This document shows, in pieces, positions 44,939 to 57,470 of a DNA stretch of 64,000 bases. The stretch is from Ahaetulla prasina (taxonomy: Eukaryota > Chordata > Lepidosauria > Squamata > Colubridae): assembly GCF_028640845.1 (NCBI RefSeq), contig NC_080540.1, positions 137,234,420-137,298,419 of the forward strand, given 5' to 3'. How positions within the stretch are numbered: the first letter of the stretch is position 1; every line of letters begins with the position of its first letter. The notes beneath the pieces are model-generated. The model made no database searches. It worked only from the letters and a program-made list of their open reading frames with translations, and was not told the DNA's origin. The translations under genes were made by a program, and so were the position numbers.

Positions 44939-45865
44939 TCTGTAAATAAAATGCAAGGATATGTTTCTGACCTTTCTTTATGGCTGTCATTTTTCTTAAT
45001 TCGTTATAGATAGACATGTCAAGAAAATAAATCTGAGATTTTTAAGATTTCCAATTGCCAGTTTCCTAGTTTCATCATCTCGTAGTTCCAGAAAATAATT
45101 GCCTTTTTTAATAAGGCAGGTTATCCTCAGCCTAAACTAAAATGGCAGTGTGGTAAATTATATTTTAATGGATAAAATTATCTATGGATAGGAAAAGAAT
45201 GCTGTAATTTCATCTCTTCCTATTCAATATTTCTAGGACAGTACGTCAGTTTGACAATACTGGTTTGAATCAAATAATAAAGAGAGTAGCCTGACCAAGA
45301 ATAAAAAGCTTTTTGTTGCAAATAATACATTTTGGAGTCAAATGTTCCTACTTTCTTCGGATCCTTATGCCAAAGTGAAGGAAAATCAATGTTTCACCAA
45401 GCAGCATATAAAAAGTGCCCTCATTCTCACTTGAGGTGACAGATGGGTATTAATTTTGTCAGAATGCTGATTTCTAGGGACTTGGTTTTCTTGCCTTTTT
45501 TTTTTTTGATGCTAACAAAAAGCTTTCAACTACACTAAAGCAAAAGAGAATATATTGGCTAAGCATTGCTGTCAGCTGTTTTCAAGGAAGGAAATGTATG
45601 TGCTCTTCAGAAGTAAACAGGAACAGCCCAATGCATTGTTGTAAAAGCTGAGAAATATTGTTGAATCCGGAAATCTTAAGTCTGGTATAAAAATGTTAAA
45701 TTCAAGCTGATACATAAAGTTTCTCTTTGCTTTCCTTCAAAACCTGTAACATGGCTGCTTAAATAAAATAACCTAACAGTTTCCAATCAGAGTCTCAGTG
45801 ATAGCTGAAACCTGGAGCTGATTCTCCTAGCATGATATTTGCATCCTTGATACTATTTTGGAATT

Positions 45866-46085
45866 ACTAAGGCACCAGGTTAGAAAGTGGGAGATGGTAA
45901 GTTCAAATCCCACCTTAGCCATGAAAGCCAACTATGTAACTTTGGGCTAGTCATTTTCCCTCAGCCCAACCCACCTCCACAGGATTGTTATTGTGGAGAA
46001 AATAGGAGGAGGAAGGCGTGTTAGGTATGTTCGCTGCTTTGCGCTATTTGTAAAACTAATAAAGGTAGGATACAAATAAACAAAT
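45866..46085 (+). mobile_element. tRNA-derived SINE (sense)
   Basis: The head ctaaggcaccaggttagaaa, the B-box-like aagttcaaatcccacc and the body gggctagtcattttccctca match the antisense SINE at 12985-13133. The 3' part (ttgtaaaactaataaaggta, ending in aataaacaaa) differs from the BovB-tailed SINE at 46622, so it probably used a different LINE partner. Confidence 0.65.
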
Positions 46086-46621
46086 GAAATGTTTGTATGC
46101 AAATAACATAGTGTCCAAATTGATATTCCTAAAGTTTTTCTGAAACAAGATCCCTCAATTAACTGATAGATAATATTTGTGCTTATTTATTCCAGGACAG
46201 AGGGACCAGATATGTGCATGACCAGTGTTAATGTAATGTTTTTCATGTATGGATTCATACACTGTACTTAATCCTGATAAGGTAAAGGTTTGGTTTGGGT
46301 TTAGCATGTTATGGGAAGTCATCCATTGTGGTTGAACACAATGCTTATTGGCTTAGTCCATTGCTTGAAACCTTGTTTAACTGAACTTTGGCTTTATACA
46401 GTGTGAAAGCCTATTCCATGTGTGTAGGGATCATTCTATAAACAATCCAAAGAGGTCAAATATTATTTTAGCAATAAGTGAGGATATTATTTTCCAAATT
46501 AAAAGTCTATCATAGGTGTTTCCCAAGGAATGATACAATTTGTAAGAGACTTTTACACTGGAATCTTTTACATTGGAATCTGTATGGAGTTTGGAATTTA
46601 TTTGTAAAAGATTATATAACG

Positions 46622-46835
46622 TTAAGAGCCAGTTTGGTGTAATGGTTAAGGCATCAGTCCATGAGTTGCATTAGGCACAAACCCAGTTCGGTGACTTTGG
46701 ACCAGTCACTCTCTCTCAGCCCTAGGAAGGAAGCAATAGCAAACCACTTCTGAAAAACCTTGCCAAGAAAACTGCAGGGACAAGTCCAGGCAGTCTCAAA
46801 GATTTGGACGCGATTGAACAGTAGAAAAACAAACA
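46622..46835 (+). mobile_element. Sauria-type SINE with BovB-like tail
   Basis: The tRNA-like head agccagtttggtgtaatggt, the middle gaccagtcactctctctcag and the 3' part gccaagaaaactgcagggac, then gacgcgattgaacagtag, match the squamate SINE family mobilised by BovB LINEs. This is the best single clue that the host is a squamate. No coding potential; the head has a recognisable A-box region but the B-box area is shortened. Confidence 0.8.
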
Positions 46836-47021
46836 GTGTCCACAACAGAACCCATCTTTTGTAGAAGAATATGCTTTCTGCTCTTCCTCCATTCCTGTTA
46901 TATTTATAGATAGACAGGGTGATTGTGACATTGTAGTCTAAGCAAGCTTAGGACAGATTTTCTCTCTTTAGCTAGATGGGATAGATAGTTTTCATTTTCT
47001 AAATTTAAAATCTTTGCCAGA

Positions 47022-47455
47022 AAGTAAAGGGTTGGAAGGGACTTTGAAAATCATTTACACTAATTCCCTGCCTATTGCTAGAAATCGTTACTCTTAACAT
47101 CCCAAGCAGATGGCCATCCAGTTTTGCTTAAACAACTCCAGGGAAGGAGAGTCCACTACCTTCCAAGCGGTTCCATTTTTGGGCAAGTCTTGCCATTAGA
47201 TCTGTCATGATGTCCTGCCAAAATTTACTTCCTTATAGTTTAAATCTATCATTTCTGGTACTGTCTTCTGAAATAACTCTGAGCTATGCATCATGTCTTC
47301 CTGCAGTCTTCTCCAAGCTAACTGTACACAATGTCTTTAACTGTTCTTCCTAATTCTTTTTTGTCCTTCCAGGCGGTTTATCATTTTGATTACTATCCTG
47401 TACATGCTGTCTGGCTTGTCAAAGCAGTGCCCCAAACTGAAGATGGAGTAAAAAA
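47022..47455 (-). mobile_element. Old CR1 fragment (antisense)
   Basis: It starts with the reverse of the CR1 end (gggttggaagggactttgaa) and continues with words typical of the CR1 polymerase C-terminus, for example gtccactaccttccaagcgg for the N-x-LP-x-x-VV region read on the - strand. Many stops; older than the 10962 copy. Confidence 0.65.
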
Positions 47456-47711
47456 ATGATGTCATTTTTTGAGCCTGACATTAGATTTAGTTTTAGTTAA
47501 AGCTTCCAGTGATTATTGCTTTAGCTAACTATGATAATGAAAGTATTACAGTAAACGTTCCTATAACTTCAGTGTTACTGATAGAACATCCTGTGTTATG
47601 TACTTCAAGTTATTTACCAGGCACTTGGTAACAGCTCTCCAGGGATGGAACATTCTTGGGGTTAACTTCTGGGGTTTCAGAGATCTATTTTTCATCTTTG
47701 TTTCTCAACAG

Positions 47712-47829
47712 GAGTTAGTTGTGGCACTGAGTCACCATGTGGTTCAATATGAAACCAATTTCTGCACAGTTGCCTTACAGTTTATGGAAGAAGAGAAGAA
47801 CTATGCATTGCCCTCACCTGCTGCTCCAG
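47712..47829 (+). CDS. RPTOR: RPTOR exon 9 of 11 in window (about residues 662-700)
   Basis: The exon has 39 codons plus one base. It begins ELVVALSHHVVQYETNFCTV and ends EEKNYALPSPAAP. It is the last helical repeat of the solenoid followed by the start of the flexible linker. Relative to the human sequence I recall there are mild changes (SHH for SHL, YET for YES, QFM for QFI). It ends in phase 1, completed by the next exon to give Glu. The donor cag/gtactc is weak, so alternative splicing here would not be surprising. Confidence 0.95.
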
Positions 47830-49714
47830 GTACTCTATCATCTTCTTTGGAAGTACAGGGTTTTAGAAGTCGATTCTGTGAGCTATATTTTTTAACAGGA
47901 AACTGAAAAAAAATATTGTTTCCTTCTCCCATTTTCTTGAATCCTATTAGGTTATCTGAGGTCTAAAAGTGACAAAAATGCCAATTCTGTTGGAAAACAA
48001 GATAAAAAATAAAATTCAATTTGTTTGAAGTGCTTGAACTCCCCTAGCATTATGCTAATTCATATGTAACACCAGCAGTTTAGCTTTTTTTTTATGTAAA
48101 GCATTTATACCCTGCTGATCAGTTTAAGAAGCTCCTAGAACGGCTTACATAATAATATTTTAAAGCAAAAACTCAGTCCCTGGGTTTTTAGCTTTACAAT
48201 CTTATAGCATCAAAGAAAAAGAAGATGCAGAACGAAAAGGAAAACAAGAAAACAAGCAACTTCTCTCATGATTCCTGCAGAAGGCAACTGTGATAAGAAA
48301 CAGCCAAAGAATACCCTCAGCAGCAGAGCAGATCCTTCTGTTGTTTGTCTTTATATGGCATTTTGGCCTTGCTGGCCATTGAAGAAGACAGCCAGATGTT
48401 TAGGTGCAAGTGGGGAAAAGCCCACATTCGGACTGGGATTTTATGTGTTTCTTCTGTCCTTTCTCCTAATGCATTTGATTTGTGTTGAAAGATTTGTTTG
48501 GGGGGGGGAGAGTTGGTTTATTTAGATAAAAGCTTCCTGTTTTTCATTCCCTCTGTACTCCTCTGCGGAATAATGCCTCCCCCAAAAATATTAAAATAGT
48601 CTCTTCCCTCCTAAATTTCAGAAAGTCTAAAAACTTAGTTGTTCTATTAAGCCTTGAGGGCAGGATGTTGTGACTGTTTTTCTGCACAGTGATTAGATTC
48701 TTTGGTTTAAAGTCCCAATTTATTTATGTGCTTTATAAATTTTACTTCTGATTTACTGTATTTTTCTTTAAATCCAAATTAGAAGGTTATGAAATTATAT
48801 GCTCTAGGAGTAAATTTGTTTGAAACAGTTTATATGTACCCTATAAATAAAATGTGTACTTTAATAGCTACTGTGCCTTAAATTGGGGGGGGGGGGCATT
48901 TTAAAAAGTGGAAACATAGACCAGCATAATTTGTATAGGAAGTAAATGGTTATAAATAAAATGCACAAGAAGCTGTCTTTGGTGTGCATTATAAAAGCTT
49001 TTTTATAGCCAACTAAGACTAAGTTTTGGAGAAAAATGAGATAAAAAATAAAAATTGCAAGCAGTCATAATATAATGCAATTCTTTGGGAAAATATTTAG
49101 GCAGGAAAAAGATCATTAAGCTTTTTTTGTTTGCTGTTTTATTGTAATATCCAGACTCGCACTTCAGTAGTGATACCTTGCTGAACTCAAATGAGGTCAG
49201 CTTTGTTTGGGGGCTGTCATGTAAGTCTCATAACTAGCAGTTCTTGCATGGTAGCAGTCTGTACATTTTCCTCTACTTTAAATCAGGAAATTGAAATAGT
49301 ATCTCAGTTTTAAAATGTTACTTCTGAGAAATCCCACTGATTGTCCCATTGATACTAAATTAGAACATTTGTCCCATTAATACTAAACTAGAACATTTGT
49401 TAAAAGGAAAAAAGAGAAGCAGTCTAGCCTTTCAATTTGTTGCTTGTGGAGTCCTTCATGCTCTCTGAGTTTGGTTGTTTTCTTGTAGACATTTTATTAC
49501 TCTACTGTGCCACTGTTACTCTTCAGTGCCAGAAGGGAGTAGGGTTTGCTGTCTGTTTATATATATAGTTTATACATAGAGGCTTGCCCTGTCAGTGTTG
49601 ATGGGAGTCTTGTTTTCTTCTTCTGCTAGTTCCTTGATTAAGCCATTGTTTACTGTTTGTTTACCTAAGCTGATTTGTTCCTTGATTTGTTACCTATTTG
49701 TACATTGCCTAGAA

Positions 49715-50404
49715 CAGGGGTATCAAACTCGATTTCATTGAGGGCCGCATAAGGATTTGACTTTGGGGGGGGGCAGGGTAGGCATAGTCATGGTGGGTGT
49801 GACCAGCTCGAAGTCACTCGTGTTGGGAGCACCTGTGGTGGCCAAGTGCTAAGGCAGGGCTTCCCTCAGACCCTCCCTCACTCTTATAATTTCCTTCCTT
49901 CCTTCCTTCCTTCCTTCCTTCCTTCCTTCCTTCCTTCCTTCCTTCCTTCCTTTTCTTCTATTTCCTTCCCTCTTCATTCTCCTTTCTTCTAACTTCCCCT
50001 CTTTCCTTATTTTTTCTTCCTTGCTCTCTTTGCATCTGTCCTTCTTTTTCTTTGTCTGTCAGTTTCTTTCTGACACTTTTTTCTTTCCCTTTCTCCTTTC
50101 CTATCTCTTCTTGCATGCTCAAATGCAAAAGTTCCTCCTTTTTTTATTTTTATTTTGTTTTGCTAGCCCTCTGCCATCGAAAACGGAGCTCGGGAGGGCC
50201 ACGTGTGCCCCCTCAGGCCCCGTTTTTGGCTGCAATGGCCTCCTGCAGCCCTCTGCCAGCAAAAACAGTGCCGGGGGGGGGCACTGGCCCTCCAGAGCTC
50301 AATTTTCAATGGCAGAGGGACTGTGGGCCGGTCCTTTGCTGTTTCCAGGGCAGCCCTGTGGGCCAGATCTAAGCATCCCACGGGCATTGAATTTGACACC
50401 CCTG
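49715..50404. mobile_element. hAT-type element with perfect target duplication
   Basis: The ends caggggtatcaaactcgatt and gaatttgacacccctg form inverted termini. Perfect 8-bp flanks gcctagaa lie at 49707-49714 and 50405-50412. It carries a TTCC microsatellite and two partly repeated GC-rich blocks (ctctgccatcgaaaacggag and ctctgccagcaaaaacagtg). Frames up to 129 codons cross it but show no transposase motif. Confidence 0.88.
49891..49952. repeat. (TTCC)n microsatellite
   Basis: About 15 TTCC units followed by a further C/T-rich stretch to about 50130. It lies inside the hAT element. Confidence 0.95.
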
Positions 50405-50660
50405 GCCTAGAAAATACATTTTTGAATATATTAAATTTGTATGCCACCCATCTCCCAGTTCGAGGCAACTCTGGACTGTAAAAGATACAGGGAAGCCAAC
50501 TGCCATCCAGAGTCATTTCGATACTAGACAGGTGTCAAATAAATTGAATAAATAAATAATAAACCTTTGCCTAAGGGGCAGCAGTGGCTATCATTAACTT
50601 ACTTGAAACTGTTACTTGTTTACTATTTTGCGGGAATAAATATTCCTATTGCCTCCATAG

Positions 50661-50801
50661 AGGGTGGAAGTCTGACTCCAGTCCGAGATAATCCATGTAC
50701 TCCAAAACTCCGTTCTGTCAGTTCCTATGGAAATATTCGAGCAGTCACTACAGCAAGGAACTTGAATAAATCTTTGCAGAATCTCAGTTTGAATGAAGAA
50801 T
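50661..50801 (+). CDS. RPTOR: RPTOR exon 10 of 11 in window (about residues 701-747), Ser722 site
   Basis: The first two bases complete a Glu codon split with exon 9. The frame then reads GGSLTPVRDNPCTPKLRSVS, followed by SYGNIRAVTTARNLNKSLQN and LSLNEE. This is the phosphorylated linker. The motif L-R-S-V-S-S-Y-G-N-I holds the AMPK target serine (722 in human), with Leu at -5 and Ile at +4 as AMPK prefers. Proline-directed TP and CTP sites are also kept. The last base starts a Ser codon finished in exon 11. Donor aat/gtaaga. Confidence 0.96.
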
Positions 50802-51116
50802 GTAAGATACCTTTTCATTTTTTAAAAAATATATATATTTATATAACTTTATACCATGTGTGCAGAAATGGCACAGTTAAAAGTGGATAGTGTCTCTAAT
50901 TACTATTTGTAAATAGCATGACATGGGATCAGATCCTGAAAATCATGACCAGAAGTATATATCTTGGCAAAAGTGATATATTTGTCCTGTTGACTCTAGT
51001 CCCTGTGCCTCTCCCAAAACGAGTGCTGAAAGAGGAAAAATGAAAGAAAAAAGAAAAAAAATCTTGCTATAACAAATTTGCATACATATATAATATCTTC
51101 ATCTGATTTTCAGTTA

Positions 51117-51516
51117 CAGACAGTCCTCAACTTACAACCATTCATTTAGTTACAGTTTGAAGTCACAATGGCACTGAAAAAAAGTAACCTGCGACCATTT
51201 TTCACACTTATGACCATTGCAGCAGCCCCATGTTCACATGCTCAAAATTTGGATGCTTGGCAACTGGCATGTATTTATGATGATTGCAGACTCCCAAGAT
51301 CATGTGATCATTTTTTGTGACCTTCTGACAAGCAAAAGTCAATGGGGAAGCCAGATTCATGTAACAACCCATGTTGTTAACATAACAACTGCAGTGATTC
51401 ACTGAACAACTACAGCAAGAAAGGTCATAAAATGGGGCAAAACTCACTTAACAACTGTTTTGCTTAGCAATGGAAATTTTGGGCTCAATTGTGGTCATAA
51501 ATCGAGGACCACCTTG
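51117..51516. mobile_element. Tc1/mariner-like MITE with TA flanks
   Basis: Left end cagacagtcctcaacttaca, right end aaatcgaggaccaccttg, with TA on both sides (51115-51116 and 51517-51518). It has exactly the same 400-bp length and order of words as the copy at 26726-27125. Confidence 0.72.
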
Positions 51517-51950
51517 TATATTCCCTTATCCAGAAGCAAGTCGTGATGCTACCATATCCCAAAGGTTCTTCAAGCCATAGTTAGTTTTTCAGAGAAAACA
51601 AATAGCTGCGGCCCTGAAAAAAGAGATGAAAAAAAAATCCCTCTTTTTATGAGTTTCTTTTCACATGTAGCTTTCAGGACATAATCATAATAGCCAGTTC
51701 CTTGATGGAGGGACATGAACCAGCAAATCTCCCCTACCTATTATTCCCTGAATTCCATTACTTTAATTTTTCTTCATATCTTTTCCCGCTTTTTTACAGA
51801 AAAACATGTATCTGGCAGGACTCCCAAATCATTCATGCATCCCCAAAATATTTCCATATTACAAAGTTGCATATTTCTGCTAATTTCTGCTCTCAGATAT
51901 GTTTTAGTATTTAAATTAACAGTGGTTATGATCTTCTGTTTCTCCATTAT

Positions 51951-51997
51951 GTTAGTTAGATAGATAGTTAGTTAGTTAGTTAGTTAGTTAGAGTTAG
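51951..51997. repeat. (TTAG)n microsatellite, interrupted
   Basis: About ten TTAG/TAGA units, possibly the slippage tail of the neighbouring antisense repeat. Confidence 0.85.
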
Positions 51998-52475
51998 AAT
52001 AACTTTATTGCCACTTTGAATGTACACTGATCAGCATATATTAAAATGAAATTTTATTGTATACAGCTCTCAAAGGGTCACCAACTCCAATATACACTAC
52101 ATAAGCATGACAAAATAAATAAATACAAAATTATGCATATATTATATGACACAGAGAAACAAGTTGATATGACACCCCTTCTGAAATATTATTTTTTGAC
52201 TTTTCAAGAATAGAGGCAGAACCAGTATGTTAACTTCTAAAATAAAACTTATTTAGAGCAGGCTAAGCCTCAGAGAGATGGAGCCTGGTGACTAAATGGT
52301 GGAACTAATGCCACATCACAGTCACTAGGATTTCTGCATGTGGCTAATAGATACTACTGCAAAACCAAGTATATCCCGTCTCCCTCAAATTTCCATATGC
52401 AACTCATACTTTATTGAGTGTAGTCCTTGAATAAGTGTTTTGTTCAGTGTCTGCATCCTTATTGTTATTCAACAG

Positions 52476-52634
52476 CTGGAAGCTCTGTTGCATTTTCCCC
52501 TGGGAATCTGAGCACCAGCAGCAGTGCCAGCAGCACCTTGGGCAGCCCTGAAAATGAAGAATATATCTTGTCTTTCGAGACGATTGACAAGATGAGGAGA
52601 GTCAGCTCCTACTCATCACTGACTTCTCTGATAG
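52476..52634 (+). CDS. RPTOR: RPTOR exon 11 of 11 in window (about residues 748-800), Ser792 site
   Basis: The first two bases complete a Ser codon. The frame then reads GSSVAFSPGNLSTSSSASST, LGSPENEEYILSFETIDKMR and RVSSYSSLTSLI, with a final G opening a Gly codon. The motif M-R-R-V-S-S-Y-S-S-L contains the second AMPK site (Ser792 in human), again with Met at -5 and Leu at +4. The residue before the double serine is Val where I recall Ala in human, which should not affect AMPK recognition. Acceptor ttattcaacag, donor tag/gtaagc. The next exon (starting VSFNSVY in human) is not in the window. Confidence 0.96.
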
Positions 52635-54448
52635 GTAAGCCTAAACGTTTTCAAGCCAGCTTATTTATAACACAGAGGATGGGATGAAAAGGTCAACAAT
52701 TGCTCCAAGCCAACATCATTGTGGTAGAAGGAATAGAAAATGATGATTAAAATGATGATTTGGGGGAAAGAACAGATAGAATACAATGCAAAAATGTTCA
52801 TGTGGGCATGTGTCGATTTTCTATCCAGGATATTTTTTTCCTACAAATTTAAGCAAAAGAAGCTAATATTGATTGGAATTTGTAACGGAGCTGTTAAACA
52901 GGCAGCTCATGATATATGGCCTACGGTCTCTTCTTAACTCACTATTTTGTTAAAATGACATTCTTGTAATCAGCAATGTTCCTTTCTGATTGTTTGTTGA
53001 TTATTTAGTTTGTATCTCATTTTTTTCCTAGCTAGGTAGAAAACTCGGGAGCAATCTTGCCAAGCAATAAACTAGCATAGCTTACTATTACTACAATGGT
53101 CACTTAAGCTCTTTGGGCAGGATAGGTAGTCGCCATCTTGGAGTAAAGCTTCTTTGTCTGTATCATGATGCCAACTGCACAGTAATGTTGTTGACAGCTC
53201 AGATTAAAAGTTTCATGGATGTGGATTGCTAGTATGTGCCACTCCCTTTGCCCAAATACCTTTATAAAATCACCTTCCACCATCATTAGAAAATAAACAA
53301 AAGGCAAAACTATGATAGATTGCAAATAAAGAGTCAAATCCTGATATTTCTAGGTAGAAGAATCAGGGGTTGATCCTTGGGCTGCATGGACAAATAGTCT
53401 GACCAAGATTATTTGGCATTTCTTTCCAGAAGCATTGGCACTCAGTATTTAATGTGAATATTATCAACTCACAAGGGAGTTAGAAATTGTTTTTAAAACT
53501 GCTATCTATTTTTTCATTCCTCCCTTCTGATCACCAACTCTGCAGCTCCTCTTGCATATAATATGTTTTGTGATGAGTGGGATTCTTGAGATTATTCTTG
53601 GGATTATGATCCAACTAAATTACCAGTTACATTGGGAATATAATGTAGAAAAACTGCAGTATAGCCAATCAAATTCAAAAACATTAAAAAGCAAGATGAC
53701 AAAAGAACAAGAAACTGATAAATACTTTTACTGGTTTGGGAAACAGAAATAAAAGAACATATTGTCTGTGGAGGATGAAAATTGTGTACCTTATATCATC
53801 TCTTTTACAATACTCTGGCACTTCAATTGCTCCTTTTGTAAAGCTTGATATTTCCCCACTGTTTTCTTCAAATGTTCAAAAGAGTTTAATTTGTTACCAG
53901 AATTTCAAAAAACAAAGTCATAGAAAGAAACTGAAAATAAGCAAAAAAAAAAAAAAGACTCAAAGCAGTACTCCAATGCCCCCCTTATTCGTATTCTGCC
54001 AGGAACAGCTCATATCCAGCTGTAAACAGCATAGCTTCTGGAAGTGGTTTAAAATTCATAACTTGCCCAAAATTCCATTACTTTCAGCACTTACCTTTTA
54101 AATGATGGGGGATTTTTCCCCCTCGTGACTTCTTTCTTCCACCTTCCCACTTTGTAGAAGAGCCTTCCTTTCAGCTGCAGTGTAAAGAAAAATTGTTCTA
54201 AAATGTTGAACGATCCATATGCTTGACTTTAGAGATGGCAGACGTACATCAATTCTTTAGAAAGCTGCAGGATAGCGTTACTCATATAAAAAATAACAAT
54301 ATTTAGCAATACAGTTGTGATTTAGAAGAGTTCCTGTAGGTTACTGAGAAAGTGGCTCTTTTGCATAGATATGCTCTCAGGTTCCATTTTTGACCTGGGT
54401 AGCAAGAGTGAGAATGTCTGTAAGGAATCCCTGCTGGTCAGGTTAGAC

Positions 54449-54873
54449 CATGGTTGTCCAACTTTTTGGTTTGGCTGGGCCACATTGAGTAAAGAGGAAT
54501 TATCCTGGGCCACATGTAAATATATATATAATATAGTTAATGTGTATAAGTCACGTAATGATAGGTTTTGTCAGATGCAAGAAGTCAGAAACCAGATGAG
54601 TTCAAAAGTACTACAAGCTTATTTCATACTATCTTTACACAAGCATCTGAACTACTAATGGTCAAGGAGAATTGGTGTCAACAGGGGGCTAGAATTGCAT
54701 CTCTTCTGAGGCCATAGGTATTCCAAATTGATGATGCATTTGACACAGCCTCGGCCTCAGCCTGGTTGTCTCACACAAGTTTATAATCTTGTGGAGCCAC
54801 ATTACATGTCCAACCCACAGCCCATGGTCCACATTACACATTGCATCCATGGACTGTGGGTTGGACATGCCTG
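54449..54873. mobile_element. hAT-type MITE
   Basis: The left end catggttgtccaac and right end gttggacatgcctg are inverted relatives. The flanks ggttagac (54441-54448) and ggttagtg (54874-54881) agree at 6 of 8 positions. The interior has ctgggccacat words and near 54830 an inner inverted pair built on the cccatggtcc/ccatggactgtggg words. Confidence 0.75.
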
Positions 54874-56145
54874 GGTTAGTGCTACGAAACATGACCAATA
54901 TAACCCAGAGATAGATTCATCTGACACTATATAAGGCTGCTTCATATGAACAGAACCTGCACCTGATGCTTTAGCATATGAAAACATATCCCAATTACAG
55001 TATATCACATTAATTTGTCATCTTTAAAATTATGGAATTAGCATCATTATGCCTGGCGCTTAGAGATTAACACCAGGCTTTACTGCAGACCTCCTCCTGA
55101 AATTACCAGAAATTGTACTTTCAGATGAGTCAGAAGGGAGAAGAATATGAAATATATTAACTTTAATTACATTGAAACCAAATCAGATTTAGTTTTATGC
55201 TAGCTCCACCAGTTCTTTATGCATTCCCCCAGCATACCACTTGGAGGTCAAGTGAAGGTCCAGCTTAAAAAGGGTCACACATGTGTGGTTTGGAGAATAA
55301 AAGAATATAAATCCCAAGGAGTTTCAAATTGAACATTTAACACACTGGAGGAGAGGAAAAAGGACTGGAGGAGCAAAGTAATTAAAGAAATGATATTCAT
55401 TATTTTAGTTATGTGTGCTTAAGCTTGAAAATTGGAGCATGTCTATCATGGGATCAATAGGATGGATATCATTAGAAAAGAAAAGTAACGAAACACGGGA
55501 AAATGTTTTGAATTCCGGTCGTTGCAGTTTTGAAAAGGATATGATGATCAAGGGGAGACAGAATAGATTTTGATGAGAGCAGTAATACATAAGGCAGTTC
55601 ATTGGAGAGTTTGCCCTAAGACAGGGAGGTCAAAAGAAAAAACCAAGAAGCTGATTGGAGGGGAATCATGAGTGCAATCACAACAAAGTGGAACTAAGGC
55701 AAAGAAGAAAGCAAGACAGTATTAAGGTCTGAAACAATGGTTAAGAGCTCTAGAATACTTGGGGATGTACTGTAAAGAGTAGGAGGTTCCAATGAATTAA
55801 TTTCAGAAATGCAGTGGGCAAGTGAATAGGCAAAAGCTGATCAGATCGCACTTGTAGGAATGCCACAATTATTAGAATATGCTTTAAAGGAGAGAGCAAT
55901 AACAGTGTCTTGAGGGAAACAAAATCAGTTGTTGAAAATATTAAGAAAGGAAAATTAATAGGCAGTGATGGGTTTCCTAGCTTAGGAAATGGCAGTTCCC
56001 AAGAAAGAAAACAAGGAAAACCAAAAGTATATAATTAGGTGATATGTGCAGCAGGGAGTTTGAGAGGAAAACTGGAAAGAGAAAAAGGAAATGTAAAAGC
56101 CTCTGTCAACTTGTGTTTAATTCTTGTCAGCTTCATGGATATGTC

Positions 56146-56282
56146 CAGTGGTGGGATTCAGCCAGTTCGCATCACTTCGGGAGAACCGGTTGTTAACTTT
56201 CTGAGCAGTTTGGTAAACTGGTGTTTGGAAGAAATCATTAGGGCAGAGAACCGGTTGTAAAATTACTTGAATCCCACTACTG
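56146..56282. mobile_element. hAT-type MITE with perfect target duplication
   Basis: It starts cagtggtgggattcagcc and ends cttgaatcccactactg. Perfect 8-bp flanks gatatgtc lie at 56138-56145 and 56283-56290. At 137 bp it is the shortest member seen and still has the internal gaaccggttgt motif twice. Confidence 0.9.
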
Positions 56283-57094
56283 GATATGTCCATATAATTT
56301 TGATGGCAAACAATTTGGAAATGGTTTTGGCACTGTCTTCCAGGAATTTTTTTTAAATTCCCAGTCAATCCTGCAGCTCCATTATTTCCTAATGGTTTTC
56401 CATCTAAATAATAATGTCCAATCCTTCTTCCTTAACATACACATACACAACACAGAGAGATTTTTGAAATCAGACATCAAAAATTCAGTTTACCTTAGAA
56501 GAATTACTTGGTTGAAAAAAAGCATCCTGCACTTTGGGCACCACTAGTCTCAGTTGAGCCTATGATGAAATGGCATTCCCTTTAAAGCTTGATCCTAGTG
56601 TGATTGGGGGCTGGGGGTGGGTGGGAAATAAGGATTAGTAAGAAATGACTGTTAATAAATTATATTTTGTCAGTAGCAACATTTCTAGGTAGGAGAAATA
56701 ATCAGAGGAAAAATTTTTCAATACTGAAACTCTCATTGTCATTCTGAATATTAAGAGATGAAAAATATACAGCTCTCCAAATGTTGCTGTTCCCAATTTT
56801 CACCAATCCATGGTTGTCTTGAATCACTATGTTTGGGTCAATATTAAATTTCTTTATTTAAAAATATATATACTACTTCTCATGTTCATGCATCTCCAGA
56901 TATCATACTTAACTGCAGTTTAGCTTGAAAATGAAACCACCTAGATACATAAAGACGTGAATAGGTATAAAAACAAATGAATAAACTTCAGGAATTTACC
57001 TGAAAGGGTACTTCCCAGTGATGTTTACAGAACAGTTTCCCTGTTTGGTGACTGAAGTTTGTTATTATCATTAAAATATCTTGTCCCTCCTCAA

Positions 57095-57470
57095 CTACAA
57101 TGCAATGTCGGCTGGCTGGCAACCCCCAGGGGAAGGGCCTTCTCTGTGGGGGCTCCCACCCTCTGGAATGAACTTCCCACAGGATTCCGCCAACTTCCTG
57201 ACCTTCGAACCTTTCGCCGCGAGCTGAAGACATATTTATTTATTCGCGCAGGACTGGCATAGAATTTTAGATTTTATATGGTTTTCAATTTTTAGTGGGT
57301 TTTATTGTTTTAAATATATTTTAATCTGGGCCAAATTGAATAAGTTTTTTAAATATTATTTTATCTTGTATTTATTCTGTTGTTCTGTTTTATCTGGCTG
57401 TAAACCTCCCTGAGTCCTTCGGGAGAAGGGCAGTATAAAAATCTAATTAAATAAATAAATAAACTAGCCC
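57095..57470 (+). mobile_element. L2 LINE 3' end (sense)
   Basis: Its + strand encodes the last part of the L2 polymerase protein (PRGRAFSVGAPTLWNELPTG, then FRRELKTYLFIRAGLA and a stop), followed by a 3' UTR and the tail with gagtccttcgggagaagggc and AAATA units. The same peptide, slightly changed, is at the 3' end of the antisense copy at 62280. 5'-truncated and inactive. Confidence 0.85.

Larger units (their letters stand above)
42419..47711 (+). other. RPTOR: RPTOR intron, 5.3 kb
   Basis: It contains a long-variant TA-type repeat (42478-43087), a GGA microsatellite (44180-44262), three SINE copies (44845-44938 antisense, 45866-46085, 46622-46835) and an old antisense CR1 (47022-47455). 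No gene is seen in the unique parts. Confidence 0.85.
47830..50660 (+). other. RPTOR: RPTOR intron, 2.8 kb
   Basis: It contains a 690-bp hAT element with a TTCC microsatellite (49715-50404). A short LINE/SINE remnant may lie near 48090-48170. No gene is seen elsewhere. Confidence 0.85.
50802..52475 (+). other. RPTOR: RPTOR intron, 1.7 kb
   Basis: It contains a 400-bp TA-flanked MITE (51117-51516) and a TTAG microsatellite (51951-51997). The sequence after the TTAG run (agaataactttattgccact) looks like another dispersed repeat end, but I see only this copy. Confidence 0.85.

Noticed and set aside
50021..50516. Three overlapping frames of 106-129 codons
   Set aside because: They lie inside the hAT element between its inverted ends and contain no transposase motif.
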